NCBI GenBank assembly: GCA_021784975.1
Contig: JAJYGU010000397.1
Span: 1-13,469 of the forward strand
Length of the DNA: 13,469 bases
Source: Planctomycetota bacterium
GTDB taxonomy: Bacteria > Planctomycetota > Planctomycetia > Pirellulales > Thermoguttaceae
Reading direction: 5' to 3'
Shown one piece after another: positions 12,035 to 13,469 of the stretch. The notes below the pieces were generated by a model. That model saw only the letters and a list, made by a program, of their open reading frames with translations. It made no database searches and was not told the origin of the DNA. Both the position numbers and the translations under genes were made by a program. The stretch's first letter is position 1, and every line of letters starts with the position of its first letter.

Positions 12035-13469
12035 TTATAATAGCGGGGCTAAGGCGAGGGCGGGATGGCCGGCCTGCTCCAGGTAGGCCGCTACCTCTTC
12101 TTCGGTCATACCGTTTTCTTCGGTGGCGATCTTGTCCAGCAGGTCCGGCGCGCCGATCCGGGCGGCCTCCTTTTGAAGCCGCTCGCGGATGCCCTCCTTC
12201 AGCGACTTGGGCATCCACACCAGCCGCTTCACCCCGCCGTCGGCGGCCAGGAACTTCGGGCTGGAAAGATACAGCCGCCCGACCCCCAGGAACCCCGGGG
12301 TCTGCGCCCCGCCGCCGGTCACCGAGGCCAGATCGCCAAAGCTCATGCCGCAGGGCGTCATCCCCTGGTACTCGCGGTTGACCACCATCACCCCGTTGGC
12401 CAGCGGCAGGACGGCCACAATGCACTCGAAGCAGCCGCAACTGGTCATGGGCGACTCCAACAGGCTGTAGGCGCAAAAGCGCTCCACCTTGTGGTTGGAG
12501 TTCTGGTAGACGAACTTGTTGACCCCTTCCCACTCGCCCTTGTCGGGGTCGATCGTCCGGCCTTTGGCGATCGGCTGATTGGGGCCAGTAGGATTGATCT
12601 CGAAATTGGCCCGGCCGTCGAGCCAGTTGTAGGCCCCGCACAGCCCGAGCCGCTGCGGGGTGATGACGCACACGTGATCGGGGGCGTAGCTCTGGCAGAT
12701 GGTGCAACTGTAGAAGGTGTCGACCGACTCGTCGGTCAACCCGGCCACCCGGTCGTCGCGGACTTGGAAGGCCTTGCGGGCTTCGGCCGCCTTGGCCTTG
12801 ACCGCCGCGGCGTCGGTGCAGATGCGGACGGCCACCTTATCGACGATGCCGCCGTACTCGCCGTGCAGCTTGGCATAGAGGATGGTGCCCAGGTGCTTCA
12901 GCCGCAGCCCGGACTGGAATGCCTTCTTGCTGATGCGGTTCCAGACTTGATCCCGCTGGCCGGTGTGCATGAAGCCCATGGCGTGGCTCAGCCAACGGTG
13001 GATCTGGCGTTCGAGGATGCCCTCGAAGTCGCGCTGCATCTTGCGGCCGGCCACCAGCACTTCGATTGACAGCGGCAGGGCGCCTCCCTCGGGGACCGAA
13101 TCGATGTCCGGCCCGGCAAGTTGAATGTCGCCGTCCTGGATCTCGCTGCCCTCGACCATGTGGACGAACTCCACCGCGTCCGAATACTTGTAGCCGAACT
13201 GCACCTGCATGTCTTCCTTGCGGACCCGCTCGCCCTCGAAGGCGGCCGCGTAACCCACCGGGATGTCGATCTTCTCGATCTTGACCTTCACTGCCCGCGT
13301 GTCGATGCAGGTCGGCACCAGCCGGCTGTAATCCTTCTCCACCACCAGCGCCTCGCGGACCGTAACGCCAGTGGGGCGAATTTCGGGGGTGGTGGCCGAG
13401 TCGGAGATGACCGGGTAACCCAAGAGGATCGCCCCGGCCCCCAAGGCGAACCAGTCGTCGGGGCGAATC
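12035..13469 (-). CDS. acsB: Acetyl-CoA synthase (CODH/ACS alpha subunit), 5' end off window
   Basis: AcsB makes acetyl-CoA from CO, the methyl group on AcsCD, and CoA at a Ni-Ni-[4Fe-4S] A-cluster. The frame is open to the right edge (reading IRPDDWFALGAGAILLG at the edge), so 477 residues are visible and the N-terminus is missing. All six A-cluster cysteines are present: 'SCTICQSY', 'HVCV', 'GLCGA' and 'TSCGCF' (codons within 12431-12706). Their spacings of 3, 9, 10, 67 and 2 equal those I recall for Moorella AcsB (506/509/518/528/595/597). The C-terminus 'GHPALALAPLL' is also typical. Sequence upstream of 'FEGERVRKEDM' continues to match the bacterial long form (~730 aa) and not the ~470-aa archaeal CdhC, so about 250 residues probably lie outside the window. 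The residue after CQS is Tyr, whereas Moorella has Phe512. It is the first acs gene visible in the operon. Confidence 0.96.
   Translation of the reverse strand, partial: IRPDDWFALGAGAILLGYPVISDSATTPEIRPTGVTVREALVVEKDYSRLVPTCIDTRAVKVKIEKIDIPVGYAAAFEGERVRKEDMQVQFGYKYSDAVEFVHMVEGSEIQDGDIQLAGPDIDSVPEGGALPLSIEVLVAGRKMQRDFEGILERQIHRWLSHAMGFMHTGQRDQVWNRISKKAFQSGLRLKHLGTILYAKLHGEYGGIVDKVAVRICTDAAAVKAKAAEARKAFQVRDDRVAGLTDESVDTFYSCTICQSYAPDHVCVITPQRLGLCGAYNWLDGRANFEINPTGPNQPIAKGRTIDPDKGEWEGVNKFVYQNSNHKVERFCAYSLLESPMTSCGCFECIVAVLPLANGVMVVNREYQGMTPCGMSFGDLASVTGGGAQTPGFLGVGRLYLSSPKFLAADGGVKRLVWMPKSLKEGIRERLQKEAARIGAPDLLDKIATEENGMTEEEVAAYLEQAGHPALALAPLL

Noticed and set aside
12065..13069. Long plus-strand open frame (334 codons) opposite acsB
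   Set aside because: Antisense to the A-cluster region of acsB, with no recognisable motif; explained by high GC at third codon positions.
1..13469. tRNA, rRNA, integrase or transposase genes marking a genomic island
   Set aside because: None was found on either strand; the repeats are non-coding, and there is no direct sign of an island boundary.

Overview
The window comes from a high-GC bacterial chromosome. It carries most of the carbonyl branch of the Wood-Ljungdahl (reductive acetyl-CoA) pathway next to ordinary housekeeping genes. Several clues suggest an uncultured, anaerobic planctomycete: the ScpA and HIT protein types, a multi-pass membrane protein and a lipoprotein with no recognised function, a secreted beta-helix protein, and above all the short palindromic repeats sitting at gene ends. 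One of these repeats encodes, in the minus-strand frame, the 'MECGDSSPLF'-like peptide that I recall as an annotation artefact in planctomycete genomes. This placement is inference; no rRNA or other taxonomic marker is present.

Reading the minus strand from the right edge, the acs operon runs acsB (acetyl-CoA synthase, 5' end outside the window) - acsC (corrinoid iron-sulfur protein large subunit) - a RACo/AcsV-type reductive activator - a CooC/AcsF-type nickel-insertion ATPase - acsD (corrinoid protein small subunit) - acsE (methyltetrahydrofolate methyltransferase), at 13469 to 5827. AcsE moves a methyl group from methyl-tetrahydrofolate to the cobalt of AcsCD. RACo uses ATP to rescue AcsCD when its cobalt is over-oxidised. 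AcsB joins the methyl group, CO and CoA into acetyl-CoA. The CooC-like ATPase probably matures the nickel sites of AcsB and/or of a CO dehydrogenase. The CO dehydrogenase subunit itself (acsA/cooS) is not in the window and may lie upstream of acsB.

A single plus-strand gene, scpA (kleisin of the SMC condensin), converges on acsE with a hairpin/T-tract terminator candidate between them. A 340-bp intergenic region separates scpA from a divergent HIT-family hydrolase gene. Further left on the minus strand lie an AlaC-type aminotransferase, then a compact cluster of a multi-pass membrane protein, an overlapping lipoprotein gene and a secreted right-handed beta-helix protein that runs off the left edge.

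The left half is rich in small structured repeats: a double-hairpin element at 2406-2502, a nested palindrome at 2575-2653, an A/T-rich inverted repeat at 3981-4055 and a GC-rich palindrome at 4696-4727. Three of them extend, abut or distort neighbouring reading frames. No tRNA, rRNA, CRISPR array, integrase or transposase gene was seen.
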